From Paenibacillus allorhizosphaerae (GTDB lineage Bacteria > Bacillota > Bacilli > Paenibacillales > NBRC-103111), in the NCBI RefSeq assembly GCF_910594985.1, contig NZ_CAJVCE010000025.1:1-64000 (forward strand): a DNA stretch of 64,000 nt, given 5' to 3'. Below, in pieces: positions 35,106 through 43,798 of this stretch. Both the position numbers and the translations under genes were made by a program. The notes under the pieces are model-generated. The model made no database searches. It worked only from the letters and a program-made list of their open reading frames with translations, and was not told the origin of the DNA. Each line of letters starts with the position of its first letter. Position 1 is the first letter of the stretch.

Positions 35106-35465
35106 GTGAAAAGTTCTCCTTTGTTTTCCGGTTTAATGTATGCGGGATTGTTTATGCTAGTCGGCACACTGCTTGCTTCACTAATTATGCTCGGAACGAA
35201 TGTGCCGGAGAGCTCGTGGCTGAGCTCGGCTCTGTTCATTCACGGCGTGGCCATGTTCATCGGCGGAATTTCGTCGGGAAAACGAGGCGGCAGCAAGGGT
35301 TGGTATCATGGCGGCCTGCTCGGCATCGTCTACGCGGTCATCGTCTGGATCATCGGCTTTTTGGCGTATGATGCCGGGCTGACGAAAGAGCTGATGTACT
35401 TGACCGGTGTCGCTTTTGCAGCGGGAGCGCTCGGAGGGATGATCGGGGTCAATATGAAAAAGTAA
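35106..35465 (+). CDS. yrzE: TIGR04086-family membrane protein YrzE
   Basis: Membrane protein of 119 aa with four helices (about residues 8-30, 40-58, 70-90, 98-116) and a glycine-rich loop GGISSGKRGGSKGWYHG between helices 2 and 3. This is the family seen as YrzE in B. subtilis, where it lies between yrbG and yrbF (yajC) exactly as here. GTG at 35106, nine bases after GGAGG, is better placed than TTG at 35097, which touches it. Function unknown; the context suggests a sporulation or envelope role. Confidence 0.85.
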   Translation: MKSSPLFSGLMYAGLFMLVGTLLASLIMLGTNVPESSWLSSALFIHGVAMFIGGISSGKRGGSKGWYHGGLLGIVYAVIVWIIGFLAYDAGLTKELMYLTGVAFAAGALGGMIGVNMKK

Positions 35466-35480
35466 CGAATGTCCAGACAA

Positions 35481-35526
35481 AAAAAGCGAGCGCCGACGGA
35501 TGAATGTACCCTGGCCTCGCTTTTCT
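35481..35526. terminator. shared terminator of yrzE and yajC
   Basis: AAAAGCGAG (35482-35490) with CTCGCTTTT (35516-35524), T runs on both strands between converging genes. Confidence 0.8.
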
Positions 35527-35544
35527 TTTGCGGCATTCGCCGCT

Positions 35545-35892
35545 TTATTTCTTTTCTTCCTTTTTTTCTTCTTTCTTTTCTTCCGCCGCCGAACTGCTCG
35601 TTATGGAATTGATGGCCGAACGATCGAAAGTGAGTTTTGTTACATCGTTGACGCGAAGTACGACGGAATCGTCCGTAATCTCGACAATTGTCCCGTGCAT
35701 ACCGCCGATGGTAACGACCTTGTCCCCTTTTTTCAAATTACCCAGCATCATGCTGCGCGTTTTTTGCCGTTTCTGTTGAGGACGAATAAGTAGGAAATAC
35801 AGAACAACGAACATCAGTACAAGCGGACCGTAAGTGACAAGCATCGATTCAACGCCGGACGGTTGTGCCGCCGGGTCAGCCGCTAACCACAT
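35545..35892 (-). CDS. yajC: preprotein translocase accessory subunit YajC
   Basis: Single-span protein of 115 aa: helix LVLMFVVLYFLLIRPQQKR (about residues 24-42) followed by LGNLKKGDKVVTIGGMHGTI, the conserved cytoplasmic YajC part, and a Lys/Glu-rich tail EEKKEEKKEEKK. It joins the SecDF complex. ATG at 35892 follows AGAAGGGGG. It is the last gene after tgt, the near-universal order queA-tgt-yajC. Confidence 0.95.
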   Translation of the reverse strand: MWLAADPAAQPSGVESMLVTYGPLVLMFVVLYFLLIRPQQKRQKTRSMMLGNLKKGDKVVTIGGMHGTIVEITDDSVVLRVNDVTKLTFDRSAINSITSSSAAEEKKEEKKEEKK

Positions 35893-35970
35893 GCAATCTA
35901 CCCCCTTCTCCATTAACTAAAATCGTTATGTATGCAGCCGAATCGCTCCGAGAGGAACGTTCCGCCGCGA

Positions 35971-37104
35971 TTAAAACCCTTTGCTGTTCTCGTCTATGCC
36001 GTACTTTTCAAAGAAGGTTGCGCGGAAATCGAGCAAACGATCTTCGCGGATCGCCTGGCGAACGCCCCGCATCAGCTCCAGCAGAAAGTGCAGGTTATGA
36101 TATGTAGTCAGACGAATACCGAAGGTCTCGTCCGCTTTAATCAAGTGGCGAATGTAGGCCCGCGAGTAATTGGTGCAGGTGTAGCAGGAACATTCCGGAT
36201 CAAGCGGCCCGAAATCTTCCGCGTATTTGGCATTGCGCACGACGAGCCTGCCTGAGCTGGTCATAATGGTTCCGTTGCGCGCAATCCGTGTCGGAAGCAC
36301 GCAATCAAACATATCGATTCCTCGTATGGCACCGTCTACAAGCGCATCCGGCGAACCGACGCCCATCAAATAGCGCGGCTTATTCGCCGGCAATAAAGGA
36401 ACGGTATAGTCAAGCACCTCATACATAAGATGTTTCGGCTCACCGACGCTCAATCCCCCAATAGCATACCCCGGGAAATCCATGGAAGTCAACTCAACGG
36501 CGCTCTGCTTGCGCAGATCTTCATACATGCCTCCCTGCACGATAGCGAACAATCCCTGTTCGTTCGGACGGCTATGCGCTTTGAGGCAGCGTTCTGCCCA
36601 GCGGGTCGTCCGCTCCAGTGAATGCTTCGCGTAACTATGCTCGGCCGGATAAGGCGGGCATTCGTCGAACGCCATAATAATATCTGCGCCTAGCGCGTTC
36701 TGAATCTCAATCGACTTTTCCGGGGATATAAACAGCTTGTCCCCGTTCAAGTGCGACCTGAACTCTACGCCCTGTTCGCTGATTTTGCGCATTTCGCTCA
36801 AGGAAAACACTTGAAAGCCGCCGCTGTCCGTCAAAATCGGGCGATCCCAATTCATGAAGCGGTGCAATCCCCCGGCAGCCTTGACCAGCTCATGTCCGGG
36901 CCGGAGAAACAGATGGTACGTATTGCTTAAAATAATGTGCGCATCCATCGCCTTGAGCTCTTCCGGGCTCATCGTTTTCACCGTTGCCTGGGTACCGACT
37001 GGCATAAAAGCAGGCGTCTCGATCACGCCATGCGGGGTGTGAACCCGTCCGAGTCTCGCTCCGGATTGTTTGCACGTCTTAATATGTTCGTATGTAATCG
37101 TCAT
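35971..37104 (-). CDS. tgt: queuine tRNA-ribosyltransferase
   Basis: Enzyme of 377 aa that exchanges guanine for preQ1 at position 34 of Asp, Asn, His and Tyr tRNAs. It contains LTDSGGFQVFSL (Asp about 91, acid/base), GGLSVGEPKHLMYE, the nucleophile segment in GIDMFDCVLPTRIARNG, and the zinc site CSCYTC with a later histidine near residues 304-335. Length is normal. It follows queA by 36 bp. Confidence 0.97.
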   Translation of the reverse strand: MTITYEHIKTCKQSGARLGRVHTPHGVIETPAFMPVGTQATVKTMSPEELKAMDAHIILSNTYHLFLRPGHELVKAAGGLHRFMNWDRPILTDSGGFQVFSLSEMRKISEQGVEFRSHLNGDKLFISPEKSIEIQNALGADIIMAFDECPPYPAEHSYAKHSLERTTRWAERCLKAHSRPNEQGLFAIVQGGMYEDLRKQSAVELTSMDFPGYAIGGLSVGEPKHLMYEVLDYTVPLLPANKPRYLMGVGSPDALVDGAIRGIDMFDCVLPTRIARNGTIMTSSGRLVVRNAKYAEDFGPLDPECSCYTCTNYSRAYIRHLIKADETFGIRLTTYHNLHFLLELMRGVRQAIREDRLLDFRATFFEKYGIDENSKGF

Positions 37105-37140
37105 TGAATAATCCTTCTCCCTGTCAGTTCACAAACCGCT

Positions 37141-38205
37141 TCAATGGATAAACATCGCATCGCCAAAGCTGAAGAAACGGTATTCGCGGCGCACCGCTTC
37201 GTTGTAGGCCGCCAGCACATGTTCGCGCCCGGCCAGCGCGCTGATCAGCATCAAGAGCGTCGATTGCGGCAAATGAAAATTGGTCAGAAGCGCTTCGACG
37301 ATACGAAATCGATAGCCCGGATAAATAAAGATACCCGTCCATCCGCGCCCGGCCCGCAGCAGGCCGTTCTCATCGGCAGCCGTCTCCAACGTGCGCGCCG
37401 ACGTCGTCCCGACAGCGATCACGCGGCCCCCCTGTTGTTTGATACGATTGACCAGCGCCGCGGTTTCATCCGTAACCTCATAAAATTCTTCATGCATCTC
37501 ATGCGACTCCACCGTCTCCACAGAAACCGGCCGGAATGTGCCAAGACCGACATGAAGCGTAACATAAGCTAATTGTACACCTTTTTGTTCCAATTTATGC
37601 AAATATTCCTTGGTGAAATGAAGACCTGCCGTCGGTGCCGCGGCCGACCCTTCATGACGGGCATATACCGTCTGATACCGCTCCCGATCCTCAAGCTGCT
37701 CTTTAATATACGGAGGAAGCGGCATGGAGCCGAGCCGATCCAGCACTTCATTAAAAATCCCTTTATAATGGAAGCGCAGTACGCGACCGCCCATTTCCCC
37801 TTCCGCTTCCACCGTTGCCGTAAGCGGAGGTTCGCCGGAAATGCCCGAGCCGTTCGATGGTTCCGCCCCTGCTCCAAAATGAAGCACGGCTCCTGTCTTG
37901 AGTCGTTTCGCCGGACGAACGAGCACTTCCCAGCGATCCCCCTCCAGCTGCTTGAGCAGCAATACTTCCGCTTTGGCGCCGGTGTCCGCCTTCACGCCAA
38001 AAAGCCGGGCTGGAATGACCCGCGTATCGTTCAACACGAGCACATCCCCGGCTTGAATATAATGTTCCAGTTGTTCAAACGTATGATGACCGATTTCGCC
38101 CGTACGCTTGTCCAGCGTCATGAGCCGCGAAGCGGTGCGCTCCGCGAGCGGCGTCTGGGCGATTAGCGATTCGGGCAAATGGTAATCGAACAAGTCGACT
38201 TGCAT
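37141..38205 (-). CDS. queA: S-adenosylmethionine:tRNA ribosyltransferase-isomerase
   Basis: Enzyme of 354 aa adding the epoxycyclopentanediol precursor to preQ1-tRNA, the penultimate step of queuosine synthesis. Signatures are FDYHLPESLIAQTPLAER at the N terminus, VLNDTRVIPARLFG, AAPTAGLHFTKEYL and TTSARTLETAADENG. It is followed by tgt and preceded by the SpoIID-like gene 10 bp away. Confidence 0.97.
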   Translation of the reverse strand: MQVDLFDYHLPESLIAQTPLAERTASRLMTLDKRTGEIGHHTFEQLEHYIQAGDVLVLNDTRVIPARLFGVKADTGAKAEVLLLKQLEGDRWEVLVRPAKRLKTGAVLHFGAGAEPSNGSGISGEPPLTATVEAEGEMGGRVLRFHYKGIFNEVLDRLGSMPLPPYIKEQLEDRERYQTVYARHEGSAAAPTAGLHFTKEYLHKLEQKGVQLAYVTLHVGLGTFRPVSVETVESHEMHEEFYEVTDETAALVNRIKQQGGRVIAVGTTSARTLETAADENGLLRAGRGWTGIFIYPGYRFRIVEALLTNFHLPQSTLLMLISALAGREHVLAAYNEAVRREYRFFSFGDAMFIH

Positions 38206-38215
38206 AATGTTGGCT

Positions 38216-40351
38216 TCATCCCTTAACGACCGAGACTCCTACGTAGTAGGTCTGCAGTATTTTTTGGTAATCGTAACCGAGCTCCGCATACCCTCGGGCT
38301 CCCCATTGGGACATGCCGAGGCCGTGACCGAGGCCGGTTCCTTTAAATATATATTGCTGGCTTTTGGTAACGATTCGCACGTTGCCGTCGCCGTCCATTA
38401 CAAACAGCTGCGGCTCATTGCGTTCCATCGTCGCGCCGGAACCCGAAGCTACGTATACGGATGTCGACGATGCCGATGGATTGCGGGTTGCCCCGCCCGT
38501 ACCCAATATAGTATACCGTCCCGTTTCTTCAATTTCAAACAGTGTGCTCGGCAGTCCGCCCAATAATGTGCGAAGCGCATCCGGATATGCGGCTTTCAGC
38601 GGCTGTCCGTTTGCTGTAACTTCGAGCGCCCGGCCGGAAGGTCCGCGTTTCGATATTTCCAACCTGTCGATCGTTGCCGCATTGGCGCCGGCCGGTAGCG
38701 CACTCGCCAGCTTGTCTCTCAGCTTCGCGGCATCAATTGGCCCGCGAACCCAGGCGTATGCATTGGATTCGGTTACCTGATCGATCACGACGAACCGGTC
38801 TCCGATGTTGACTTTAAAGAGTGCAGGGTTGGCTGCATTGTCTGCGTAAGGCGCTGACCGTACGCTTACATCGGTGCCGGTCGACACATAGAACTCCAGG
38901 CCGGCCGGATTCAACTGTCCGGTAGCGCGCGCATAGTCGGAATGTATATATCCGGTGTTGCCGTTCGGCAAAACGATACGATACCATGGCTTTTTCCCGG
39001 CACCGGCGCCTTCATCCGGGGAGGTCACGCTCTTCAAATAGTCGACTTTGTTCCCCCAGACTTCGGTCGATTCGGACGTTTTGCCGCCAGCGTTCGAATA
39101 AAAGAGCGGGTCAATCAGAGCATTTTTATAAAGCAGCACTTCGCCGTTCGTCGCTTGCACCGCCTGAAGCGCGGCCGGAAATTCCGCGGTCAGTCCTTTA
39201 TAGGCTTGATCAATCGTCGTATCGGCCACATGCGCAATTTGGTATTTCACTCCCTGCTTGAGCGCGTAAGTGCGGGCGGCGACCGCCTGCGCCTTTAGCG
39301 CCTCCAAGGGCCAATCTTTCGTTAATTCGGAGCTGACGACCGAATATAAGTAATCTTCAAGCGGCAGCTCATTGATCACCGCGAGCTTTCCGTTGTGCCG
39401 CGTCAGCTCGATCCCGCCGCGGTATGCCCGTCCCCCGCGCTCGCGGACGACAATGCCGGCCGATGCGGAGGCATCGGCCACCGCCGGTGCGGCCCACAGT
39501 TTGACCGGTCCGCCGAACACGAAGCCGCGGGCCGCCTCGGCAGCGTCGGCGGTGACCGCCAGCTCGCTGCGCTGCAGGACGTAGCCCTGCTGCGCGGCGT
39601 CGACCGGCGTCAACGCCACGCCCGGCAGCGCCGCGGCGAGCTGCGTGCGCTGCGCTTGCAGCGCGGCGGCGTCGGCTGCGCCGCCGACGAGCACGGCATA
39701 CGCGGGCGCCCCCGCGCTGCCGGCGGTCAGCTGCGCCACGTCGGCGTCGAAGCCGGCCTGCGCGATCGCGGCCGCTTGCGCCTGCGCCTCCGCGGCGCCG
39801 CTATAGGAGCCCGCGCTCAGACGCAGCGGGCCGGTCAGCACCGCCCCGGCTTGCGAAGCCGCCGCGGCCGATGCGGCTTCCTTGGTCGGATACGGACCAA
39901 GGTATACTTGATAGGCCGGCTGGCCGCGCTTCGTGCGCTGCACGATGCCCGCATCTTTGCCGGCCGCAGCCAGCTTCTGCGCCTGCGCTTTCGCTTGGGC
40001 GGCATCCGCCGTATCCGGCAGCTGCGCATAGTAGCCGTCCGCGTATACGCGGACCAGCTCCTTCGCTGCCGCCGTATGGACGGCGCCGCCTGAGTCCCGC
40101 AGGCTGAGCGCCAGACCGGCGCCCGAGGACAGCGTGACCGCAGGCGCCGTGTCGCTGTATTTGCCCGTGTCGATGAACAGCGCGACACGGATCTGCTCCA
40201 GCTTCGGCACGGCCGCCTCCGCTGTGCCGTAACTCCCGCCGGTCAGCAGCAGACCGGCAATCAGCGCCGCCTTCATTCCGATCCCGGCGGCATATTTCAA
40301 CGTACGGACGGCTCTTCGTTCCCCGAGGAGCCGCCCTATTCCCCTCATCAC
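38216..40351 (-). CDS. SpoIID/LytB domain protein with SPOR-like repeats
   Basis: Exported protein of 711 aa. A signal or anchor segment (about residues 28-48) is followed by an Ala/Gln-rich region (50-270) with two SPOR-like repeats (PAYQVYLGPYPTKEAASAAA, APAYAVLVGGAADAAAL). A SpoIID transglycosylase core holds LPLEDYLYSVVSSELTKDWP, whose Glu is the likely catalytic acid, and AQAVAARTYAL. An inserted SH3-like section (about 470-560) lies before the closing GHGLGMSQWGARGYAELGYD. SpoIID enzymes trim peptidoglycan during engulfment; related LytB proteins modify amidases. B. subtilis SpoIID is about half this size. Start GTG or ATG at 40351/40348. Confidence 0.85.
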   Translation of the reverse strand: MMRGIGRLLGERRAVRTLKYAAGIGMKAALIAGLLLTGGSYGTAEAAVPKLEQIRVALFIDTGKYSDTAPAVTLSSGAGLALSLRDSGGAVHTAAAKELVRVYADGYYAQLPDTADAAQAKAQAQKLAAAGKDAGIVQRTKRGQPAYQVYLGPYPTKEAASAAAASQAGAVLTGPLRLSAGSYSGAAEAQAQAAAIAQAGFDADVAQLTAGSAGAPAYAVLVGGAADAAALQAQRTQLAAALPGVALTPVDAAQQGYVLQRSELAVTADAAEAARGFVFGGPVKLWAAPAVADASASAGIVVRERGGRAYRGGIELTRHNGKLAVINELPLEDYLYSVVSSELTKDWPLEALKAQAVAARTYALKQGVKYQIAHVADTTIDQAYKGLTAEFPAALQAVQATNGEVLLYKNALIDPLFYSNAGGKTSESTEVWGNKVDYLKSVTSPDEGAGAGKKPWYRIVLPNGNTGYIHSDYARATGQLNPAGLEFYVSTGTDVSVRSAPYADNAANPALFKVNIGDRFVVIDQVTESNAYAWVRGPIDAAKLRDKLASALPAGANAATIDRLEISKRGPSGRALEVTANGQPLKAAYPDALRTLLGGLPSTLFEIEETGRYTILGTGGATRNPSASSTSVYVASGSGATMERNEPQLFVMDGDGNVRIVTKSQQYIFKGTGLGHGLGMSQWGARGYAELGYDYQKILQTYYVGVSVVKG

Positions 40352-40410
40352 TACCGTATTCCCCTCTCCCTGATGACTGTTTCAGCCCGTACCTCCACAG
40401 GCAGCCCCCG

Positions 40411-41418
40411 CTACGATGACCGGCTCGGCATCGGCAAGCCGAGATGCTTGCATGCCGCAGCGGTAATCATTCGACCGCGAGGCGTTCGCTGCAAAAATCC
40501 GATTTGCAGCAAGTAAGGCTCGTACACGTCTTCGATCGTCTGGCTTTCCTCCCCGATGGAAGCGGCAATCGTATCCAGTCCGACAGGCCCTCCCTGGAAG
40601 CTCAGAATGATGGCGCGCAGCATCTTATGATCGATCTCGTCGAGTCCGAGCGGATCGACCTGAATGCTTACAAGCGCCGCGCGGGCAATGTCCACCGTAA
40701 TGACGCCGTCGCCCTTCACCTGGGCGAAATCGCGTACCCGCTTCAGCAGCCGGTTAGCGATCCGCGGCGTCCCGCGCGAACGCATACCGATCTCATGAGA
40801 CGCTTCGCCGACAATCTGTACCTGCAAAATATCGGCCGTCCGGCTGACAATATACGCTAGCTCGTCGACCGTATAATACTCCAGCCGGCTGACGACGCCG
40901 AAACGGTCACGAAGCGGCGCCGACAGAAGCCCGGCCCGGGTAGTCGCTCCGACCAGCGTGAACGGCGGCAAATCGAGCCGCACCGAACGTGCGCTCGGCC
41001 CTTTGCCGATGATGATGTCAAGCGCATAGTCCTCCATCGCCGGATACAGCACTTCTTCCACCGTCCGATGCAATCGGTGGATTTCATCGATGAACAGCAC
41101 ATCGTTCTCCTGCAAGTTCGTCAAGATCGCCGCCAAATCGCCCGGCCGTTCGATGGCCGGTCCCGATGTCGTGCGTAAATTCACGCCCAGCTCGTTGGCG
41201 ATAATGTTCGAGAGCGTCGTCTTGCCCAATCCCGGGGGACCGTACAGCAGCACGTGATCGAGCGCTTCATTGCGCATTTTGGCCGCTTCTATGTAGATTT
41301 TCAAATTTTCCTTTGCCTGCTTCTGCCCGATGTACTCCGCCAAATAACGGGGACGCAGGCTGAACTCCATCGTCTGATCCTCCATCATCAGATGAGCCGA
41401 AATAATGCGGTCTTCCAT
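40411..41418 (-). CDS. ruvB: Holliday junction DNA helicase RuvB
   Basis: AAA+ motor of 335 aa driving branch migration. Walker A GPPGLGKTTLSNIIANE (about residues 60-76), Walker B FIDEIHRL, GATTRAGLLSAPLRDRFG sensor/arginine finger region, and the C-terminal winged helix with QRTPRGRMIT. It is third in ruvC-ruvA-ruvB, 61 bp after ruvA. Confidence 0.98.
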   Translation of the reverse strand: MEDRIISAHLMMEDQTMEFSLRPRYLAEYIGQKQAKENLKIYIEAAKMRNEALDHVLLYGPPGLGKTTLSNIIANELGVNLRTTSGPAIERPGDLAAILTNLQENDVLFIDEIHRLHRTVEEVLYPAMEDYALDIIIGKGPSARSVRLDLPPFTLVGATTRAGLLSAPLRDRFGVVSRLEYYTVDELAYIVSRTADILQVQIVGEASHEIGMRSRGTPRIANRLLKRVRDFAQVKGDGVITVDIARAALVSIQVDPLGLDEIDHKMLRAIILSFQGGPVGLDTIAASIGEESQTIEDVYEPYLLQIGFLQRTPRGRMITAAACKHLGLPMPSRSS

Positions 41419-41479
41419 GCTGTGCCGCAGCTCCTTCCTCTATCTCGCCAAATCCATTGCTTTAGATCCGATTCACGCC

Positions 41480-42127
41480 TTATTTCATTTGCGCCTCTTG
41501 AAACAGCGCCTTCAGCGCAAGCTTTGTTACGGCATCCGTCGTTTCATCGCCTTTGAGCTTGGGCTTTACCGTATGGCCTGCCCGGTCCGCTTCCGCTTCC
41601 GTGTAACCGAGCGCCATCAGCGCCGCCTTCGCTTCCGCCCATGCCGTTCCACCGGTCGTCGCGGCAGCCGAAGCCTCCATGCCCGCTCCGAACAAATGGG
41701 CCGCATCGTCTGCGGCGGAAAGCGCCCCGAGCTTGTCCTTCAAATCGAGCACCATCCGCTGGGCCGTCTTTTTGCCGATGCCCGGCAGCTTGGTCAAAAA
41801 GGTCAAGTTTTCCTGGCGGATCGCCGCAGCGATCACTTCCGGCTTCCCGCCGGCCAATACCCCGATCGCCACTTTCGGGCCGATGCCGTTCACGTCGAGC
41901 AGCAAGCGGAACAAGGACTGCTCCTCCCGCGTCGTAAAGCCGAACAGCAGATGGGCGTCTTCCCGGACATGATAATGGATATATAAAGTCACTTCACCGT
42001 CTTTCCCGTCCTTCGGGAGCACCGCAAACGGGTTGGCGCAAAATACGCGGTAGCCTACGCCTTTTACATCAAGCACAACGTATTCCGTCTCCCGATGCGC
42101 TACAGTTCCTCTTAAAAAGTCGATCAT
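41480..42127 (-). CDS. ruvA: Holliday junction DNA helicase RuvA
   Basis: Junction-binding subunit of 215 aa: N-terminal OB fold from MIDFLRGTVAHRE, two helix-hairpin-helix segments (GIGPKVAIGVLAG; LPGIGKKTAQRMVLDLKDKL), then a flexible linker and domain III that contacts RuvB. The linker is somewhat longer and Ala-rich. ATG at 42127 after CGAGGT overlaps the ruvC stop as ATGA, implying coupled translation. Confidence 0.97.
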   Translation of the reverse strand: MIDFLRGTVAHRETEYVVLDVKGVGYRVFCANPFAVLPKDGKDGEVTLYIHYHVREDAHLLFGFTTREEQSLFRLLLDVNGIGPKVAIGVLAGGKPEVIAAAIRQENLTFLTKLPGIGKKTAQRMVLDLKDKLGALSAADDAAHLFGAGMEASAAATTGGTAWAEAKAALMALGYTEAEADRAGHTVKPKLKGDETTDAVTKLALKALFQEAQMK

Positions 42128-42627
42128 CGCTTGTATACCTCGTTTATTTTTTGTTGAAGGGCGGACGAATGCGCATGGCATATGGCGATCGCAAGCGCGT
42201 CGGCCACATCGTCCGGCTTCGGTACGGCGGATAAGTGCAAAAACATCCGCACCATCTCCTGCACCTGTTTTTTCTCCGCTTTGCCGTACCCCACGATGGC
42301 CTGCTTGACCTGTAGCGGCGTGTATTCCGCGATCGGCAGTCCTTTTTGCTCGGCCGCCAGCATCAATACGCCTCTAGCTTGACCTACCGTCAGCGCCGTC
42401 GTTACATTCCGGTTAAAGAAAAGTTTTTCAATCGCAACCGCATCCGGCTTATACTTATCGATCAATTGCACGATCGCCTCATATACCTGCTTCAGCCGCA
42501 AAGCATCCGCCGTGTGCGCCTCGGTCTGAATGGAACCGTACTGCACCGGCACGAGCTTATGACCTTGCTTGTCAATGAAACCGAATCCAACGATCGCGAT
42601 CCCCGGATCGATACCTAATATCCGCAT
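42124..42627 (-). CDS. ruvC: Holliday junction resolvase RuvC
   Basis: RNase H-fold endonuclease of 167 aa. Catalytic acidic residues are in MRILGIDPGIAIVG (Asp 7), VAIEKLFFNRN (Glu about 67) and KPDDVADALAIAICH (two Asp near 140). It is the first gene of ruvCAB; B. subtilis lacks this RuvC and uses RecU, so its presence here follows the broader Paenibacillaceae and clostridial pattern. Confidence 0.96.
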   Translation of the reverse strand: MRILGIDPGIAIVGFGFIDKQGHKLVPVQYGSIQTEAHTADALRLKQVYEAIVQLIDKYKPDAVAIEKLFFNRNVTTALTVGQARGVLMLAAEQKGLPIAEYTPLQVKQAIVGYGKAEKKQVQEMVRMFLHLSAVPKPDDVADALAIAICHAHSSALQQKINEVYKR

Positions 42628-42705
42628 AACTGCACGCCTTTCTCAATCTTCTTCATCCGTTTGAACCGGTTTCCGTCAAAAAACCGAACATATGTATTCA
42701 CTGTC

Positions 42706-42734
42706 ATTATAACAGATAATTTATCCCATGACAC
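42706..42734 (-). promoter_or_regulatory. ruvCAB promoter
   Basis: Minus strand: GTGTCA (42729-42734), 17-bp spacer, TATAAT (42706-42711), 79 bp before the ruvC start. Confidence 0.6.
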
Positions 42735-42775
42735 GGGCAAGTTTGCCTCGCCTGCCTGCGCCTGCGGCCGCAAAT

Positions 42776-42802
42776 AAAAAAAAGCCACCCTCGCGGATGA
42801 CT
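42776..42802 (-). terminator. bofC terminator
   Basis: AGTCATCC (42795-42802) with GGGTGGCT (42783-42790), GCGA loop, then TTTTTTTT on the minus strand. Confidence 0.8.
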
Positions 42803-42820
42803 GTTTTTTTATAAGCCCCT

Positions 42821-43522
42821 TCATGGCTGCTGCGTCGTTTGCATTACTTTTTCCGTTTCCTCCACCGCATAGTCGCTTAATGTCGACAACACGCTGTTGT
42901 AATCCGCTAAATCCGTTACCCGGATGCCCCGATACAGTTGCTTTACCGTTTCACGGGGCAGGCTGCTTTCCAAATGCTCGATATTGAGCTGGAAAAAAGT
43001 CCGGATAACGTTCGTTCCGCTAGCCCCGGGTATGCCTTCGAATAAGGACAAGTTGCCTCCGGCATCCAGCCCGAAATACGCGTTTTCTTTGCAACGCGGC
43101 GACAGGTCGTCCACTTTTTCCGTGAAAAACACTTTGCCCCCGTCTTCCAAACTGACCTTGAGCGTCGGATGTTCCTTGTAGTACGCTAATATGTCCCCGG
43201 AGCTCATGGAACCGATCAGCTGCAGCTCTTCGCCGCATACATAAGACTTCTTGGAAAATACCTCGCGGTTTCCGTCGATTCCGTTGATCATCGAAATAAC
43301 ATCTTTCTCCGGCTGTGCCGGTTTGGTCATGTTGCGGCCAAAGACGGTCTGCTCCTGCAAATTCCATGCATTCGGCCCCGTATTCCGGTCGCGCGCCAGC
43401 CAAATCCATGTCGCAGCCGCACCCGCTATCAGCAGAACGGCAGCGAGATTTAACCACCTGCGCTTCCATCGCAGTTTTTTTTTCAACTGTTTTTTCATCT
43501 GATTCCAGAAGCTGAGCAGCAT
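42821..43522 (-). CDS. bofC: BofC-type intercompartmental signalling protein
   Basis: Protein of 233 aa with a basic N terminus and one hydrophobic segment (WLNLAAVLLIAGAAATWIWL, about residues 23-42), then an exported domain. The C-terminal half from about KVFFTEKVDDLSPRCKENAY to RGIRVTDLADYNSVLSTLSD corresponds to the BofC C-terminal domain. BofC restrains SpoIVB signalling that activates SpoIVFB, which is also encoded in this window. AGAGGGG lies before the ATG. In B. subtilis bofC also lies just upstream of ruvA. Confidence 0.82.
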   Translation of the reverse strand: MLLSFWNQMKKQLKKKLRWKRRWLNLAAVLLIAGAAATWIWLARDRNTGPNAWNLQEQTVFGRNMTKPAQPEKDVISMINGIDGNREVFSKKSYVCGEELQLIGSMSSGDILAYYKEHPTLKVSLEDGGKVFFTEKVDDLSPRCKENAYFGLDAGGNLSLFEGIPGASGTNVIRTFFQLNIEHLESSLPRETVKQLYRGIRVTDLADYNSVLSTLSDYAVEETEKVMQTTQQP

Positions 43523-43598
43523 ATGACGATCCCCTCTTTTATTTGCATCCTGAATGTAAAGAACATCAAATGGCTCCGGTCCGAGCGGTGCTGCTGCT

Positions 43599-43636
43599 CT
43601 TCGTCGAAGCGCTTCGTCGAAGCGCTTCGTCGAACG
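43599..43636. repeat. three 13-bp direct repeats
   Basis: CTTCGTCGAAGCG occurs at 43599-43611 and 43612-43624 with a third, slightly changed copy from 43625. Each unit is itself nearly palindromic (TTCGTCGAA), so the block can fold in several ways. It lies between bofC and the lepB promoter. Confidence 0.85.
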
Positions 43637-43724
43637 TCATGTAATCGATACAGAAACAATAAGGAATCAGCGAGCCTTGCCCATTGATCGACCGGCTGGT
43701 TTCTTACTATTTTTCCCATTGGGA

Positions 43725-43753
43725 TCGACGTTTATACCGATTGCATGTATACT
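43725..43753 (+). promoter_or_regulatory. lepB promoter
   Basis: TCGACG (43725-43730), 17-bp spacer, TATACT (43748-43753), about 45 bp upstream of the lepB start. Confidence 0.55.
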
Positions 43754-43798
43754 AGACTGGTTATGACCGTCTCATTTTCCCGGAAAGGAAGGATCCCT

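Noticed and set aside
42615..42824. 69-residue minus-strand frame between bofC and ruvC
   Set aside because: It covers the bofC terminator and the ruvC promoter and has no domain.
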